64,000 bases of DNA from Bryobacterales bacterium (lineage in GTDB: Bacteria; Acidobacteriota; Terriglobia; Bryobacterales; UBA6623): NCBI GenBank assembly GCA_028819215.1, contig JAPPMG010000007.1, positions 62,001 through 126,000 on the forward strand, written 5' to 3'. The position numbers and the translations under genes were made by a program. A model generated the notes under the pieces. That model made no database searches and had not been told where the DNA came from. It saw nothing but the letters and a program-made list of their open reading frames with translations. Below are positions 29,787 through 38,665 of the stretch, piece by piece. Numbering within the stretch: the stretch's first letter is position 1; each line of letters starts with the position of its first letter.

Positions 29787-30183
29787 GCTTTTCGCCGCCG
29801 CGGGCGTCTAGGTCGCGCGGATCGGGGAAGACGCTGTGCCGGATGAACGCCGCGGGAGCGAAGAGGACAGATTCGAGGCCGGCCAGCCGCGTGGTCGAGA
29901 CCACCCACGGCCGCGCCAGGAACCGCTCGGGCTCGTCCACCCAGCCAGGCACCGGGTGGTCGTGCAGCCGCGCGATGTGCTCCACAATGGCCGCCAGCAA
30001 GGAATCCCACCGCCGCTGCCCTGTCAGCTCCGGCCGCTCTTCCAGCGCCGCGGCTTGCTCGGCGCGGCTCAGGGAATGAAATTCCCGCGGCAGTTGGTGG
30101 ATGAGGAAGCGGTAGCGCTCCGAGTCGGACGCCCACTCCACGATGATCCGCCTGTACGTCAGCAAGCTGAACCAGCGCTGCAT
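29770..30183 (-). CDS. Partner gene of the nucleotidyltransferase, function unknown
   Basis: A 137-residue protein with a helical first half (RYRFLIHQLPREFHSLSRAEQ), a central block LTGQRRWDSLLAAIVEHIARLHDHPVPGWVDEPERFL and a C-terminal block with APAAFIRHSVFPDPRDLDARGG. From memory, these blocks occur in proteins encoded next to DUF6036 nucleotidyltransferases, often after a helix-turn-helix domain. Here the ATG at 30183 leaves no room for that domain, and I could not find it in other frames upstream. Either this is a short form or it has lost its DNA-binding part. It is translationally coupled to the enzyme gene. Confidence 0.62.
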   Translation of the reverse strand: MQRWFSLLTYRRIIVEWASDSERYRFLIHQLPREFHSLSRAEQAAALEERPELTGQRRWDSLLAAIVEHIARLHDHPVPGWVDEPERFLARPWVVSTTRLAGLESVLFAPAAFIRHSVFPDPRDLDARGGEKHEWVP

Positions 30184-30535
30184 GCTGTTAGTATGCGCCC
30201 CCGCCGCGGCCGGTGCGCCACGGGGTCTCGGCGTTCACTCTTGGTTGGCAGCGTCCAAGCCGTCAGTTCGATGACGTCCATCTCGCTGTTGGGTTCGGCG
30301 CCCCACCCCTCGACAGCCTCTTCGACGGAGCACCCCAGCAACCGCTTCGGCCGCTCCGACACCGCAATCCCCACGGCAGAGCGCTTCCTCGAGCTCTTCG
30401 GGCCTGCACGGCGGCGGGCCCCCCCTGCCAGCTACTGACAGCAGAAGCGGCGGAGCGTGCCGGGGTGCCGGGCTCGAACCGCAGGGGGCTGGCATGCCGG
30501 ACTTCCGGCGAATCGACCGGCGTTGCGCAGCCGGC
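30184..30535. other. Spacer without a supportable gene
   Basis: The 352-base stretch has several overlapping frames on both strands, but all give low-complexity, shadow-like translations. A tRNA-like T-loop near 30460-30472 fails on stem pairing. Nothing else was recognised. Confidence 0.3.
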
Positions 30536-31180
30536 CTACTTGCCGCCGAGATCGCGAACGAAGATGTCCTTGAAGCGCATCCTGCCCTCGCCGCCAGAAT
30601 GCAGTTGCAGGGCGATCACCCCCTCCTCGGCCCCGGGGGAGGGATAGGTGAAGTCCAAGACGCGAATGCCGTTGAGATACACCACGTAGTGGTTGCCTTC
30701 TACCTCGATCAGCATGTCATTCCAGTCATAGGGCCTGATCACGGTCTCGTATTGCGGGGAAGGCCAGGCGATCCAGCCCCTGCCATCGCCGTAGATCCCT
30801 CCAGTGTGACGTCCCAAGGTGCGGTCGATCTCGATCTGGCGGCCCGCCACGATGCGGGGCGTGTCACCCTCAAAGGCGGTGTGGATATAGACGCCGCTGT
30901 TGCCGTCCGCCTCGCACTTGAAGCGCAGGGAGAGGTGGAAGTCGCGATACGCGCGCTCGGTCGCCAGATAGCCGTAGGCGTCAGTGATTCCTTGTCCGAA
31001 GATCGCGCCGTCGATGACCTCCCAGCGCTCCTGGCCGACCTTTCTCCAGCCGGAGAGATCCTTGCCGTTGAAGAGCGACACCCACTCCGGTGCGAGCGAG
31101 CGCGGCCTGGGCCGGTCTTGGGCTCCGGCGAGGGCGGCAAGGCAGAGAGCAAGGGCGGCGATGGTTAGCTTGCGAAGCAT
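30536..31180 (-). CDS. Secreted DUF1080 (3-keto-disaccharide hydrolase-type) protein
   Basis: The 214-residue protein has a signal peptide (residues 1-20, ending LAGAQ) and one DUF1080 domain, a concanavalin-like beta-sandwich. Family marks are WVSLFNGKDLSGW, a WEVIDGAIFGQG strand, the NSGVYIHTAFEGD loop with GRQIEID, and EGVIALQLHSGGEGRMRFKDIFVRDL at the end. Members act on or bind glycosides, some as 3-keto-glycoside hydrolases. It is exported to the periplasm or beyond. It is divergent from a thiamine-diphosphate enzyme, with a 125-base spacer. Confidence 0.85.
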   Translation of the reverse strand: MLRKLTIAALALCLAALAGAQDRPRPRSLAPEWVSLFNGKDLSGWRKVGQERWEVIDGAIFGQGITDAYGYLATERAYRDFHLSLRFKCEADGNSGVYIHTAFEGDTPRIVAGRQIEIDRTLGRHTGGIYGDGRGWIAWPSPQYETVIRPYDWNDMLIEVEGNHYVVYLNGIRVLDFTYPSPGAEEGVIALQLHSGGEGRMRFKDIFVRDLGGK

Positions 31181-31305
31181 CGTTCGCCCATGGTAGCGAA
31201 TCGCAGCGAAGGCAGGCCGTTTTCTTTTGCGGCAGCTCCTTCGGGCCCCGCCTGCCAGCAGAGGCGCTATTATGGCCCTGCCTTGCAGGCAGGGAGGACG
31301 GGCCG

Positions 31306-33225
31306 ATGCAACAGCTGATCCAGCGATTTCTCGACAAGGAGCTTACTCGGAGAGGCCTTTCCCGCAAGCTGGCCGCGCTTGGGTTCACGGCCGCGGCGGC
31401 GCAGTCGCTCATCGAGAGCCTCGACGCCACAGAGAGCGCCGACAAGAGCCTTGCCCTGCCGCCGTCCAAGCAAGTGACGGGGAGTGGCGGCAAGTTGGTG
31501 ATGGAGCAGGCCAAGGCAGCGGGCTCGGAGTACCTGTTTACGAATCCCGGATCGTTCGAAGTGGGTCTGTTCGACGCGCAGGTCACTTCCGGCGTGCCGC
31601 TGATCATGGGCTTGCACGAGGGCATCGTGGTTGCGATGGCGGATGGCTACCACCGTGCCAGCCTCAAGCCGGGGTTCGTCAATGTCCACGTCATCGCGGG
31701 CACAGCCCAGATGGGAGGCCAGCTCTACAACGCGAGCCGCGATGGGGCAGCCTTGGTGGTCACGGCGGGCATGCTGGACAACGAGCTGTGGAGCGACGAG
31801 GGGATCCTTGCGCCCCGGCCGGGCTATGACCAGAAGGACGTCCCGAGGCAGTTCACCAAGTTCTGCTGGGAGGCTCGCAACGCGCAGAGTCTGACCATGA
31901 TGCTGCGGCGAGCCTACAAGGTAGCCACCACGCCGCCGGGCGGGCCGGTCTATTTGGCGATGACCAACGGCGCGCTCGAAGCGAAGGACGTTCGCTCGGA
32001 GATCGTCCCGGCGGAGCGTTTCCTGATGTCGGCGCGTCCGCGCCCGGAAGCCGCCGCTGTCGAGCAGACAGCCGACTGGCTGGCCCAGGCAAAGCGACCG
32101 CTGATCGTGGTTGGCGACGAGGTCTGGAAGTCCGGCGCGCAGGCCGACTTGGTCAACTTCGCCGAAGCTTACAACGTCCCCGTGACATCTGGGACAGGGG
32201 GCTATTTCAACTTCCCGTCCCGCCACCCGCTCCATCTGGGCCGCTTCAGCATGCGCTCGGACTACGCGCAGGGCGGCGTCGATCTCGCCCTCATGGTGGG
32301 CGCCCGCGACTTCGGCATCTGGCGCTTGCCGACCGGCCCGGAGGCCCCGATGGACGCCCGCATCGTGCGGATCGGCCTCAACGCGGGCAACATGGGCCGC
32401 AACTACCCGACCGACCTCGCGCTGCTCGCCGACGTGAAGGCGTCTTTGGCGGATCTGGACGCGGCGATGAAGGGGCGGATCCCGCAGCAGCGCCTCGGCG
32501 CCTTCGGCCGCGACCGCGGGGATCAGGTGCGCGGCCTGTCGGCGCAGATGTGGAATGACTTCGACAGCAGCGTGCGGGGCAACTTCGGCCTGAGCCCGAT
32601 GCATCCAGACGAGCTGACGTTCGTCATGGCCAAGACGCTGGACCGCAACGCCGTCATCGTGGGCGAGGTGCATTCCGGCTACAACCAGCACAACAACTTC
32701 CACTGGGGCTACGGGGATGACGAGCAGATCTGGATCGGCTACACCGGCAACTCGCTTGGCTGGGGTCTCGGCGCGGCCACGGGGGCCAAGCTGGCCATGC
32801 CGGAGCGGCAGGTCGTGTGCTCGATCGGCGACGGCGCGGTGATGTACCAGTCCAGCGCCCTCTGGTCGCAGGCCCGTTACGGCGTGCCGGTCCTGAACGT
32901 GGTTTGGAACAACCTCAACTACCAGACCGTGCGCGGCGGGTTTCACCGCTACAACGGCACGATGGCGGCGACCGGCAAGTATGCCGGCATGTATCTGGGC
33001 GATCCGGACATTGACTTCGTGCAGCTTGCGGCGAGCCAAGGGGTCAAGGGCGAGCGGGCGACGACAGCCGCCGAGCTGGAAGCCGCGCTCAAGCGCGGAC
33101 AGGAGGTTTGCCGCGCCGGCGAGCCCTACCTGGTGGAGGCCGCGATCCGCAGGATCGGGCCGGGGGCCGACTCGACCTGGCACGAGGGCTTCAAGCTGAG
33201 CGAGCGCATGAAGACGACGGGCTAG
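31306..33225 (+). CDS. Thiamine diphosphate-dependent enzyme (acetolactate synthase/decarboxylase family)
   Basis: The 639-residue ThDP enzyme has the three-domain fold of acetolactate synthase and benzoylformate decarboxylase relatives. The PYR domain has the catalytic glutamate in LHEGIVVAMADGYHRAS (E105). The PP domain has the ThDP/Mg motif GDGAVMYQSSALWS, with NNLNY about 28 residues later. An extra N-terminal segment (1-50) reads LTRRGLSRKLAALGFTAAAA, resembling a twin-arginine signal but without a proper hydrophobic core; it may be a degenerate or structural extension. ATG 31306 is chosen for GGGAGG 8 bases upstream. The substrate is unknown. Confidence 0.82.
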   Translation: MQQLIQRFLDKELTRRGLSRKLAALGFTAAAAQSLIESLDATESADKSLALPPSKQVTGSGGKLVMEQAKAAGSEYLFTNPGSFEVGLFDAQVTSGVPLIMGLHEGIVVAMADGYHRASLKPGFVNVHVIAGTAQMGGQLYNASRDGAALVVTAGMLDNELWSDEGILAPRPGYDQKDVPRQFTKFCWEARNAQSLTMMLRRAYKVATTPPGGPVYLAMTNGALEAKDVRSEIVPAERFLMSARPRPEAAAVEQTADWLAQAKRPLIVVGDEVWKSGAQADLVNFAEAYNVPVTSGTGGYFNFPSRHPLHLGRFSMRSDYAQGGVDLALMVGARDFGIWRLPTGPEAPMDARIVRIGLNAGNMGRNYPTDLALLADVKASLADLDAAMKGRIPQQRLGAFGRDRGDQVRGLSAQMWNDFDSSVRGNFGLSPMHPDELTFVMAKTLDRNAVIVGEVHSGYNQHNNFHWGYGDDEQIWIGYTGNSLGWGLGAATGAKLAMPERQVVCSIGDGAVMYQSSALWSQARYGVPVLNVVWNNLNYQTVRGGFHRYNGTMAATGKYAGMYLGDPDIDFVQLAASQGVKGERATTAAELEAALKRGQEVCRAGEPYLVEAAIRRIGPGADSTWHEGFKLSERMKTTG

Positions 33226-33285
33226 CGCGCCTGCGGCTGCGGCGGAGGGGCGCCAGCACTCTGCCGCGACGGACCGGGGCCCGGG

Positions 33286-34740
33286 CTAGTACCCCGAGAT
33301 GCGGGCCGGGCCGACATCCGACGCCATGGCCAGCGCGTCGAAATTCATCACCATGTGATCGTGGCGCACCTGCGCCAGGCGCGGGTCGTCCCAAAGGTTG
33401 TCAAACTCGCCCGGATCGGTTTCCAAGTCGAAGAGCTCGCCCAAGCCGTGGCCGTGGTAGACAACCTGCTTGAAGCGTTCGCTGCGCACCATCGTGCCGA
33501 AGCTCTGCACGCCCGCCAGGGCGCGGTAGTACTCGCTGCGCACGAACTCCCGGTGCCGCCCCGGCGCGGCCTGCCCTTCCAGCAAGGACGTCAGGGACTT
33601 GCCCTGCATCGTGCCCGGCACGTCCAGCCCGGCCGTCTCCAGTAGCGTCGGGGCGAGATCCGTCAGCTCGACCAGCGCTTGGCTGCGCAGGCCCTGCCGG
33701 AAGTGCCCCGGCCACGAAATCACCAGCGGGACGTGCACCAGGCTCTCGTAGAAGCGGCAGCCTTTCAGCAAGAGGCCGTGATCGCCGAGTGTCTCGCCGT
33801 GGTCGCTGGTAAAGATGACCATCGTGTTGGCCAGTTGGCCGCTCTCCTCCAAGGCGTCCAGCATTCTGCCGACGTTGTGATCAATCAGTTCGATCATGGC
33901 GAAGTATTTCGCTTGGTAGGCCTTCGCCTTGAAGTCTTCGGGCCGGCGGGCCGGTGTCTGGAACCTGACGGCCGTCAGGCGCTGCTGTGCCGCCAGATCC
34001 GACTCGCGGAACAGCGGACCCGGCATGTCCGCTTCCGGATAGTGGTCAAGCCACTCCTGGGGCGGGTCGAACGGCGAGTGCGGGTCGAAGCAGTTCAGGC
34101 TGAACAGCCAAGGCCCGGAGCGCTCTTCGCGCATGAAGTCGATGGCTCGGTCGGCGCACCAAGTTGTTTGGTGGAACTCGCTTGGAATGTAGCCCAGCCG
34201 CTTGTAGATCGACTCGTAATCCTTGCCCAGCGAGCGCAGCCACTCGATATAGGCGTGCCCCTCGGGCCAGTCGTCGCTGGGATGATGGCTCCAGTCGAAT
34301 ACGCGGTAGCCGTCATCAGTGCGCGGCTCGATCCGGCCCTGGGCGGCGGAGAGGTGAAACTTGCCGGCCAAGCCGCAGTCGTAGCCGGCGTCAGCGAGTG
34401 TCTTGGTGACCAAGGGCGCCGCGTTGTCCCAGGTCTCGTTCCCGTTCATGCAGCCATGCACCGCGGACGGATACATGCCGGTCAGGAAGCTTGCCCGGCT
34501 GGGCGTGCAGATCGGAGACTGGCAGTAGGCGTTCTCGAACGCGACGCCGCTCTCGGCCAAGCGGTCGATATTCGGCGTGCGGATGTGCCCGTTTCCTAGG
34601 GAGTGGACCGTGTCCCAGCGCTGCTGGTCGGTACAGATCCAAAGTATGTTGGGGCGATTGTCGGCGGATTGGGCCTCGGTGGCGGCCAAGGCCGCTCCGC
34701 TGGCACCTAGGAAGCCCCTTCTGCTGATTGTGGAAGCCAT
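33286..34740 (-). CDS. Tat-exported formylglycine sulfatase
   Basis: A 484-residue arylsulfatase-family enzyme with a twin-arginine signal (SRRGFLGASGAALAA). The sulfatase signature CTPSRASFLTG holds C78, the residue converted to formylglycine. Metal ligands appear in NILWICTDQQRWDT (D38) and FTSDHGE, and LAGKFHLS supplies the conserved lysine region. The C-terminal domain ends with the ELFDLETDPGEFDNL block common to this family. It probably removes sulfate from a carbohydrate or other ester outside the cytoplasm. A TonB-dependent receptor starts 103 bases away on the other strand, suggesting joint use of a sulfated substrate. Confidence 0.9.
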   Translation of the reverse strand: MASTISRRGFLGASGAALAATEAQSADNRPNILWICTDQQRWDTVHSLGNGHIRTPNIDRLAESGVAFENAYCQSPICTPSRASFLTGMYPSAVHGCMNGNETWDNAAPLVTKTLADAGYDCGLAGKFHLSAAQGRIEPRTDDGYRVFDWSHHPSDDWPEGHAYIEWLRSLGKDYESIYKRLGYIPSEFHQTTWCADRAIDFMREERSGPWLFSLNCFDPHSPFDPPQEWLDHYPEADMPGPLFRESDLAAQQRLTAVRFQTPARRPEDFKAKAYQAKYFAMIELIDHNVGRMLDALEESGQLANTMVIFTSDHGETLGDHGLLLKGCRFYESLVHVPLVISWPGHFRQGLRSQALVELTDLAPTLLETAGLDVPGTMQGKSLTSLLEGQAAPGRHREFVRSEYYRALAGVQSFGTMVRSERFKQVVYHGHGLGELFDLETDPGEFDNLWDDPRLAQVRHDHMVMNFDALAMASDVGPARISGY

Positions 34741-34828
34741 GGTGCCCGAGATTATGGCATTTGAGGGAGGCGACGAGGCAAGTAGCCCCCACGCGCCGAC
34801 CAGGCCTCCGCAGTCGGAAGAACCAAGC

Positions 34829-34834
34829 TATAAT
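34829..34834 (+). promoter_or_regulatory. TATAAT -10 next to the TonB-receptor start
   Basis: A perfect TATAAT at 34829-34834 ends 9 bases before ATG 34844. Transcription would start within a few bases of that ATG, giving a leaderless or very short leader. No good -35 is visible. Confidence 0.45.
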
Positions 34835-34843
34835 TTCGACACA

Positions 34844-37800
34844 ATGACAGATATGAAAAGACTAGGCAATTACATGGTTTGGATTCGTACAGGAGTTCCG
34901 TGTCTGTTAACGCTCTTCCTGGCTCCTGTCTTGTTCGGGCAATCGAGCGGCTTGAGCGGAGTGGTCACCGACGAAACCGGCGGCGTGATCCCCGGAGCGG
35001 AGATCGACATCATGAACGAGACCAACGGCTTCCAGCGCTCGGTGGAGTCCAACGAAGAGGGAAACTACACCTTCGCCCAGCTGCCGCCCGGGTCCTATAC
35101 GCTGTCAGCGGTCCGAGAAGGCTTCGCGCCGGTGATTATCGAGGGCGTCTCGCTGCTCGTCAACACCAACGTGACGCTCCCGGTCGTCTTCGGCACAGTC
35201 GAGGCGGTCGAGGAAGCGGTCACCGTTTCCGCCTCCGCGGCGCAACTGAACACGACAGACGCTTCGGTCGGGAACGCCTTCGGCACAATGCCGATCCAGC
35301 AGCTTCCGCTGAACGCCCGCAATCCGGCGGGATTGCTCTCGCTCCAGGCGGGCGTCACGTTCCTGAGCGCCGATCCGCTGGACTCCAAGAAGGCGGGTGA
35401 CATCCGAAACGGCACCGTGAACGGCGCTCGGAGCGACCAATCGAACGTAACGCTTGACGGCGTTGACGTGAACGACCAGAACGGACGGATGCCGTTCACA
35501 AGCGTGCTGCGCAATACCTTGGACTCGATCCAAGAGTTCCGCGTCGTCACAACCACTGCGAATGCGGACCAAGGGCGGTCAGCGGGAGCGCAGGTTGCAT
35601 TGGTAACCCGCAGCGGATCCAACGAGATCCATGGCTCGCTCTACGAATTCCACCGCAACACCGCCACCGCGGCCAACGACTTCTTCAACAACAGCGCCGG
35701 CGTCGACCGCGCGAAGCTGATCCGCAACGTTTTCGGGGCCTCCATCGGCGGTCCGATCAAGCAGAACCGCCTGTTCTACTTCGCCAACTACGAAGGACGC
35801 AGGGACGCTAGCGAGGGCAGCGCGGTGCAAAGGGTGCCCAACGACTCCCTGCGCCAAGGCTTCGTCAAGTACAGAGGTGCCGGGGGGGCGGTCCAAGAAC
35901 TGGACCCGGAGTTTATCCGGTCCCAGATCGATCCTCTGAAGGTAGGTCCCAGCCCAGCCGCGCTCCAGTACTTCAATTCCTACCCGGAGCCGAACGACTC
36001 CACCGTCGGCGACGGGCTGAACACTGCCGGCTACAGGTTCACTGCATCCACCCCGCTGATCTGGAACACGGTCATTTCCAAGGTGGATTGGAACGCAGAC
36101 GAGAACGGTGCCCACCGCATCTTCGTGCGAGGCAATATCCAGCACGATCACATCGGCGGCTTGCCCCAGTTTCCAGGCCAGGATCCGAACAGGGAAACCG
36201 ACGACAGAAGCCGCGGATTGGCCGTTGGATACACGGGTTTGCTCGGGGCCGGCATGGTCAGCAATTTCCGCTACGGCTTCACGGGCCAAGACGTGAGACT
36301 GTCCGGGGTCCAGACCGGGCCCAGAGTGAGCCTGGGCGACAGCATCGTCGACGACACCCTCGGCTCGACCACGCCGGAGTCGAACTACTTGCCGGTGCAC
36401 ACTGTGTCCGAAGATATCTCGGTTGTGCGCGGCCAGCATTCCTGGCAATTCGGCGGAATCTTCCGGTCCATCCGCAACCGGCGCCTCAATTCTGCCAATA
36501 GCTTTCACTTCGCGAAGCAAGCGGCGTGGGCATTGACGGACGGCCCGGCCTTGTTCGACACGCCGCTCGCCGTCGCTCCCGCGAACCCCGGGGCGTACCG
36601 GGAGACCATGGCAACGGTTCTGGGCCTCGTCAACTACTACGACGCGAACTACAACTACGACATCGGGGGCAATGCGCTGGCGGTGGGAGACCCGGTCAGC
36701 CGCACGTTCGGCATGGAAGAGCTGGAGCTGTACTTCCAGGACACTTGGCGCGCCAGGCCGGGCCTGACAATCACCGCGGGACTGCGCTGGTCGTTCATGC
36801 CGCCCGTGCGGGAGGTCAACGGGGCGCAGGTCCGCATTACCCCAAGGCTGGACAACTACATCGCGACCCGCATCGACCTGGCCGAGAGCGGCCGGCCTAC
36901 CCATGAAGCGGGGCCCATCGGTTTCGTGGGGATCGACGACCCCGAAGGCGGACCGCTGTGGGCAACGCATACGAGGAACTTCTCGCCGCGGCTCGCCGTC
37001 GCGTTCTCGCCGCAGGCTCGCGACGGTTTTCTGGGCAAGCTGTTCGGCGGTCCCGGCAAGACGTCGATCCGAGCGGGCGCAGGCCTCTTCTATGACATCT
37101 TCGGCATGGGGATGATCCAGATGATCGACCGCAACGCGTTCGGCCTGACGAGCAAGGTGACCCGCCAGAACTTCACGGTCTCGAACTCGCCCCGCTTCGA
37201 AGGGCCGACGAAAATTCCTGCCGCCGGGATTGCTCCGCCGCCGGCAGGCGGTCCCGGCACGCCCAATCCCACGGGGCTGGCCTGGAGCCAAGGAGTCGAT
37301 TCGAGCGTGCTCCCGCCGTACAGCATCAACCCAACCGTGACCGTCGCCCGCGAGCTCGGCGGCGGCTTCCTGCTGGAGGTTGGCTATGTCGGAAGGCTCA
37401 GCCGGAGGCAGCTCATCAACGACACGGCCGTTGCCCAGTACACCAACTTCAAGGATCCGGCATCCGGCCAATACCTGCTCGATGCGCTCCAGGAACTCGA
37501 GCTCATGGTGCGCGGTGGCTGGCCGACCCTGGCCGTGCCAACGGTCGCGTTCTTCGAAAACCAGTTCTCCGCTTCAGCGACGCGGGAGCTTACCGCGACC
37601 CAGCGAGTGTACGACGTCGTCAGATCGAACAGCCCCGACACGGGCACCGCGATGTACTACCTGGACTACGCCTGCGCCCCTATCTGCCCCGACTCGGGTC
37701 CGGGCCTGTCGATGAATCCGCAGTTCTGGGGCTTCGACGCGTTGCGCTCGTACGGGACAGCGAATTACCACTCAATGCAGATTTCGCTGCGCAAGGGATT

Positions 37801-38575
37801 CAGCAAGGGGTACCGCTTCGACCTCAACTACACCCTGTCCGAATCCAGGGACTTGACGTCGGTCGGCACGCGGCGCAGCCAGGGAGAGAGGTTCGGCCAG
37901 ATCCCGGGCGACACCTACTGGTCCGCGTTCAGCGTCATCAACTCCTGGGACCGGGAGGCGCAACGAGCGTTCTCCGACTTTGACATGCGACACCAGTTCA
38001 ACGCCAACTGGGTGGCGGAACTGCCGTTCGGAAGGGGCAAGCCATACCTCGCCGACATGGGCCCGGCCGGCCAGGCGCTGCTTGGCGGCTGGCAGGTCAG
38101 CGGCCTGGGCCGGTTCACGTCGGGCATGCCGCTCAGCATCCTGAACGGTCTTGCCTGGCCGACCTGCTACTGCTACCAGCACTTCGCCGAGCCCATCGGG
38201 CCGATACCGGCACAGACCAACACGGCCAGCGCCTCGCTGATCGGAGGCGGCACCGGGCCAAACGTCTTCAGCAACCCGGCGGCGGCACTCTCGTCGTTCC
38301 GGCAGGTCGTGGTCGGCGGAATCGGGCAGCGCAACAATCTGCGCGGCCACGGGATCTTCTCGGTGGACATGGCGATCGGAAAGCGCTTCCAGATGCCCCT
38401 CGAAGGGCACAGCCTGCAATTCCGAGCCGAGGCGTTCAACCTCACGAACAGCGTGCGGTTCAACGCGGACGCTTGGGAGACGCTGTCGTATACCTTCACC
38501 GGGAGCTTCGGAAACTACTCTCGGGTGCTAATTCCGCCCAGAGTCCTGCAGTTCGGATTGCGGTACGAGTTCTAG
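34844..38575 (+). CDS. TonB-dependent receptor with carboxypeptidase-regulatory N-domain
   Basis: An outer-membrane receptor of about 1243 residues, of the Oar/acidobacterial type. A signal peptide (ending LFGQ) is followed by a CarboxypepD_reg domain (GLSGVVTDETGGVIPGAEI...NYTFAQLPPGSYTLS), a plug region (LPLNARNPAGLLSLQAGVTF, NVTLDGVDVND) and a long beta-barrel. It ends in RYEF, the terminal aromatic recognised by the outer-membrane assembly machinery. No SusD-like partner is present. Starts at ATG 34844, 34853 or 34874 are possible. It is divergent from the Tat sulfatase. The transported substrate is unknown but may be polymeric or sulfated. Confidence 0.9.
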   Translation: MTDMKRLGNYMVWIRTGVPCLLTLFLAPVLFGQSSGLSGVVTDETGGVIPGAEIDIMNETNGFQRSVESNEEGNYTFAQLPPGSYTLSAVREGFAPVIIEGVSLLVNTNVTLPVVFGTVEAVEEAVTVSASAAQLNTTDASVGNAFGTMPIQQLPLNARNPAGLLSLQAGVTFLSADPLDSKKAGDIRNGTVNGARSDQSNVTLDGVDVNDQNGRMPFTSVLRNTLDSIQEFRVVTTTANADQGRSAGAQVALVTRSGSNEIHGSLYEFHRNTATAANDFFNNSAGVDRAKLIRNVFGASIGGPIKQNRLFYFANYEGRRDASEGSAVQRVPNDSLRQGFVKYRGAGGAVQELDPEFIRSQIDPLKVGPSPAALQYFNSYPEPNDSTVGDGLNTAGYRFTASTPLIWNTVISKVDWNADENGAHRIFVRGNIQHDHIGGLPQFPGQDPNRETDDRSRGLAVGYTGLLGAGMVSNFRYGFTGQDVRLSGVQTGPRVSLGDSIVDDTLGSTTPESNYLPVHTVSEDISVVRGQHSWQFGGIFRSIRNRRLNSANSFHFAKQAAWALTDGPALFDTPLAVAPANPGAYRETMATVLGLVNYYDANYNYDIGGNALAVGDPVSRTFGMEELELYFQDTWRARPGLTITAGLRWSFMPPVREVNGAQVRITPRLDNYIATRIDLAESGRPTHEAGPIGFVGIDDPEGGPLWATHTRNFSPRLAVAFSPQARDGFLGKLFGGPGKTSIRAGAGLFYDIFGMGMIQMIDRNAFGLTSKVTRQNFTVSNSPRFEGPTKIPAAGIAPPPAGGPGTPNPTGLAWSQGVDSSVLPPYSINPTVTVARELGGGFLLEVGYVGRLSRRQLINDTAVAQYTNFKDPASGQYLLDALQELELMVRGGWPTLAVPTVAFFENQFSASATRELTATQRVYDVVRSNSPDTGTAMYYLDYACAPICPDSGPGLSMNPQFWGFDALRSYGTANYHSMQISLRKGFSKGYRFDLNYTLSESRDLTSVGTRRSQGERFGQIPGDTYWSAFSVINSWDREAQRAFSDFDMRHQFNANWVAELPFGRGKPYLADMGPAGQALLGGWQVSGLGRFTSGMPLSILNGLAWPTCYCYQHFAEPIGPIPAQTNTASASLIGGGTGPNVFSNPAAALSSFRQVVVGGIGQRNNLRGHGIFSVDMAIGKRFQMPLEGHSLQFRAEAFNLTNSVRFNADAWETLSYTFTGSFGNYSRVLIPPRVLQFGLRYEF

Positions 38576-38665
38576 GCTCGGGCGGTCCCTGTTGCCCGGC
38601 GGCAGAATGCCCCGCCTCGGCGAAGCGCCGCCGGCCGACCGCTCCCAAGCGCGCCCGGAGAGCCT

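Noticed and set aside
30455..30480. tRNA-like T-loop (GGTTCGAGCCC on the minus strand)
   Set aside because: The flanking bases do not form a T-stem and no acceptor, D or anticodon arms can be drawn around it.
31270..33183. 637-codon open frame opposite the ThDP enzyme
   Set aside because: It is an antisense shadow in GC-rich sequence; its translation is rich in R, H and A with no conserved motif, while the plus strand encodes a clear enzyme.
35579..37471. 630-codon open frame opposite the TonB-dependent receptor
   Set aside because: Antisense shadow with no domain features; the plus-strand receptor explains the region.
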